A stretch of DNA of 64,000 nucleotides from Thermoanaerobaculia bacterium (GTDB taxonomy: Bacteria; Acidobacteriota; Thermoanaerobaculia; Gp7-AA8), in NCBI GenBank assembly GCA_017883235.1, contig JADGNY010000001.1, positions 1 through 64,000 of the forward strand, in the 5' to 3' direction. Position 1 is the stretch's first letter. Each line of letters begins with the position of its first letter. This document shows positions 61,842 through 64,000 of the stretch, one piece after another. The position numbers were made by a program, and so were the translations under genes. Under the pieces are notes generated by a model, which worked only from the letters and a program-made list of their open reading frames with translations, ran no database searches and was not told the origin of the DNA.

Positions 61842-63481
61842 TCAGCCTCAGCAGAATCTCCAAACAGTACGGCCGGCAGCTCGTCTTCGTCGATGCATCC
61901 TTTCAGCTCAATCCCGGCGAACGAGCCGGCCTGGTCGGCCCGAACGGCGCCGGGAAGACGACGCTCTTCCGGATGATCGTCGGCGAGGAGTCGGCCGACG
62001 ACGGCGACGTCTCCGTCCCAAAGAAAATGACCATCGGCTACTTTCGGCAGGACATCGAAGAGATGTCGGGCCGGTCGGTCCTGGACGAAGCCATCGCCGG
62101 CAGCGGCCGGCTCGGCGATCTCCATCACGAGCTCGAAGCGCTGCAGAACGCCATGTCCGATCCGGACCGGACCTATGAAAATAACGCTGAGATGGACGCG
62201 ATCCTCGACCGCTTCGGACACGTCCAAGAGGACTACTCCCACCTCGGCGGTTACGAGCTCGAGGCCCGCGCCCGCGAGGTGCTGCATGGTCTCGGCTTCG
62301 AAGACGACCGGATCGACGGCGACGCCGGCGCCCTCAGCGGCGGCTGGAAGATGCGCGTGGCCATGGCCAAGGTCCTCCTCGGCCGTCCGGACGTGTTGCT
62401 GATGGACGAGCCGACCAACCATCTCGACATCGAATCGATCATCTGGCTCGAAGACTTTCTGAAGCGCTACGACGGCTCGCTGCTCATGACCTCACACGAC
62501 CGCGAGTTCATGAACCGCGTGGTCACGAAGATCGTCGAGATCGATGAGGGCGACCTCGTCACCTACTCCGGCAACTTCGAGTTCTACGAACGGGAGCGCG
62601 CCATCCGCGAGACGAACCGCGAAGCCGCGTACGCCCGCCAGCAGTCGATGCTGGCCAAGGAGCAGCGTTTCATCGACCGCTTTGCCGCACATGCGGCGAA
62701 GGCCGCGCAGGTGCAGAGCCGGGTGAAGGCGCTCGATAAGATCGAGAAGCTCGAGCCGCCGAAGAAGCGGAAGACGATGAAGTTCGATTTCCGCAGACCT
62801 TCCCGCTCCGGCGACGACGTGGCGGTGCTGAAAGGTGTTTCGAAGAAGTACGGACAGCGGACGATCTACGACGGCTTCGACTTCCTGGTCCGCCGCGGCG
62901 AGCGCTGGTGCGTGATGGGAAAGAACGGCGCCGGCAAGTCCACCCTGCTGAAGATGGTCTCAGGCTCCCTGGAGCCCGACGGCGGAAGCGTCCGCCTCGG
63001 CGCGTCGCTGAAGATGGGCTACTTCTCGCAGCAGGCCTTCGACGTCCTCGATCCGAACCTCACCGTATGGGAACAGATCCAGAAGGACTTCCCACTCGAG
63101 TCGATCGGGACGCTGCGCAGTCTCCTCGGCGCGTTCCAGTTTTCCGGCGACGAGGTCGAGAAGAAGATCCGCTCCCTCTCCGGCGGCGAGCGCTCCCGAC
63201 TCGTACTGGCCCGGATGCTGCTCGATCCTCCGAACTTCCTCGTGCTCGACGAACCGACGAACCATCTCGATCTGGCGACGAAGGAGATGCTCGTCGAAGC
63301 GTTGAAAGACTTCGACGGGACGATGCTCTTCGTCTCGCACGACCGCATGTTCCTGCGCGGCCTCTCGAACCGCGTGCTCGAGCTCCCCGAGGAACGCGGC
63401 GCCGCGCCGCGCGTCTACGGCGGGTCGTACGTGGAGTATGTGAACGCCAGCGGCCACGAAGCGCCGGGCGTGCACGCGTAG
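61838..63481 (+). CDS. ABC-F family ATPase
   Basis: The 547-residue protein has two ABC domains without membrane parts, typical of ABC-F proteins that act at the ribosome E site. Domain 1 has GLVGPNGAGKTTLFRMIVG, GALSGGWKMRVAMAKVLLG and DVLLMDEPTNHLD. The linker (~245-320) is basic and coiled, ending in KKRKTMKFDF. Domain 2 has VMGKNGAGKSTLLKMVSGS, RSLSGGERSRLVLARMLL and FLVLDEPTNHLD. The exact subtype (Uup/EttA/YbiT-like) is not resolved by eye, and there is no evidence that it confers antibiotic resistance. Confidence 0.94.
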   Translation: MISLSRISKQYGRQLVFVDASFQLNPGERAGLVGPNGAGKTTLFRMIVGEESADDGDVSVPKKMTIGYFRQDIEEMSGRSVLDEAIAGSGRLGDLHHELEALQNAMSDPDRTYENNAEMDAILDRFGHVQEDYSHLGGYELEARAREVLHGLGFEDDRIDGDAGALSGGWKMRVAMAKVLLGRPDVLLMDEPTNHLDIESIIWLEDFLKRYDGSLLMTSHDREFMNRVVTKIVEIDEGDLVTYSGNFEFYERERAIRETNREAAYARQQSMLAKEQRFIDRFAAHAAKAAQVQSRVKALDKIEKLEPPKKRKTMKFDFRRPSRSGDDVAVLKGVSKKYGQRTIYDGFDFLVRRGERWCVMGKNGAGKSTLLKMVSGSLEPDGGSVRLGASLKMGYFSQQAFDVLDPNLTVWEQIQKDFPLESIGTLRSLLGAFQFSGDEVEKKIRSLSGGERSRLVLARMLLDPPNFLVLDEPTNHLDLATKEMLVEALKDFDGTMLFVSHDRMFLRGLSNRVLELPEERGAAPRVYGGSYVEYVNASGHEAPGVHA

Positions 63482-63516
63482 GGTTGCGTCGCGTTGTCGG
63501 TTGTCGGTTATCGGCC

Positions 63517-63618
63517 GGAGCGCTGGCGTCTCGCCGGCTGGCTCGGGGGCGTCTCGCCCCCGACCCGGCAAGACTCCATACATTTGCTGGTAACCCGGCG
63601 GCGAGACGCCAGCGCTCC
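63517..63618. repeat. Palindromic GAGACGCC-type intergenic repeat
   Basis: The outer arms GGAGCGCTGGCGTCTCGCCG and GGCGAGACGCCAGCGCTCC are the same as in the element at 2371-2497, with an inner GGGGGCGTCTCGCCCCCGAC. It follows the ABC-F gene. Just before it, GCGTTGTCGGTTGTCGG also occurs at about 9777-9794. Confidence 0.8.
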
Positions 63619-63673
63619 GTTTGCTAGCCCGCATTTCTCACACTCTCACTCGAATCGTCGGCAGCCTGTTACT

Positions 63674-63728
63674 CGTCGAGAGCCTTCTCCCCCAGCGCTT
63701 TTCAGCTGGGGGAGAAGGACTCTCGACG
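63674..63728. repeat. CGTCGAGAGCCTTCTCCCCC palindrome
   Basis: CGTCGAGAGCCTTCTCCCCC followed by its complement GGGGGAGAAGGACTCTCGACG around an AGCGCTTTTCAGCT core. It is a compact relative of the 270-bp element at 53183-53453. Confidence 0.8.
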
Positions 63729-63772
63729 AAAGGGCGTTGCAAGTGATTCAGACAGACTGTGAGAAATGCCGG

Positions 63773-64000
63773 TTAACGCGCCTCGATGTGAATCGATCCG
63801 TTCGTCGTGCGGAGATGCAGCTCCGGTCCGCCGCCGTTCAACGTGCCCCGCAGCTCGTGTTTGTTGTGCGACCCGGTCATGGTCACCGGCAGGTCGGTCT
63901 CGATCGAGCCGTTGGTATTCGCCGCGTCGATGCGCGCTCCCAAGGTACGGGGCAAACGGGCGTGAATCCCACCGTTCGTCGTCTCCAACCGAATGGCCCG
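63773..64000 (-). CDS. DUF4097-type beta-strand repeat protein, C-terminal part (gene continues beyond window)
   Basis: The visible ~75 residues show repeating TNGGIHARL, NTNGSIETDLPVTM and TTNGSIHIEAR blocks, the signature of DUF4097 (putative adhesin-like) beta-helix proteins. The frame is open to the window edge, so the start lies outside. No function beyond the family name is known. Confidence 0.75.
   Translation of the reverse strand, partial: RAIRLETTNGGIHARLPRTLGARIDAANTNGSIETDLPVTMTGSHNKHELRGTLNGGGPELHLRTTNGSIHIEAR

Overview
The window is a GC-rich bacterial chromosome segment, dense with housekeeping genes. I would place it in or near the Acidobacteriota. The reasons are base composition, a TreS-maltokinase/GlgE/GH57-DUF3536 glucan cluster, an RpoB with an eight-cysteine zinc-ribbon insertion, and many interspersed palindromic repeats. 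No rRNA gene is present, so this placement is an inference.

Layout: 0-10 kb is a forward glucan/trehalose operon (glgE, a treS-maltokinase fusion, a GH57/DUF3536 enzyme, malQ). It faces treY plus a Uma2-family gene on the minus strand (10-13.4 kb). Together they should interconvert trehalose, maltose, maltose-1-phosphate and alpha-1,4-glucan. 13.4-29.3 kb is a mosaic of unrelated genes separated by repeats: gluQ, a GNAT acetyltransferase, a beta-helix protein, a fatty-acid desaturase, an OsmC-like protein, msrA, a secreted FG-GAP protein, a type II thioesterase-like protein, DUF1203, a YXWGXW protein, a transglutaminase-like protein and an ABC exporter. A 21/22-bp tandem hairpin array lies at 25.3-25.8 kb.

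29.3-32.3 kb is the most unusual part. The last ~250-400 bp of rpoC, with its terminator, occurs three times: once as the true gene end and twice as truncated copies. The copies are interleaved with toxin-antitoxin-like cassettes (DUF4160/DUF2442, and a small protein plus nucleotidyltransferase) and with broken DUF2442 pieces. One copy is an intact 117-codon reading frame with its own strong ribosome-binding site.

32.3-47 kb is the transcription/translation operon on the minus strand: tRNA-Thr, -Tyr, -Gly, -Thr, rpmG, tRNA-Trp, secE, nusG, rplK, rplA, rplJ, rplL, rpoB, then a small zinc-finger gene and a secreted propeller-like gene wedged before rpoC. Having rpoB and rpoC apart is exceptional. 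47-64 kb carries rlmB, pyrD, a membrane glycosyltransferase-like gene, gltX, a six-frame-open 21-bp minisatellite, ispF, ispD, frr, pyrH, a large KAP P-loop NTPase gene inserted antiparallel between pyrH and tsf, then tsf, rpsB, rpsI, rplM, a probably frameshifted AbrB-type gene, an ABC-F ATPase and the end of a DUF4097-type gene.

Throughout, several families of palindromic repeats fill the gaps. One is inserted in frame inside treY, and others supply the ends of gluQ and the desaturase gene.
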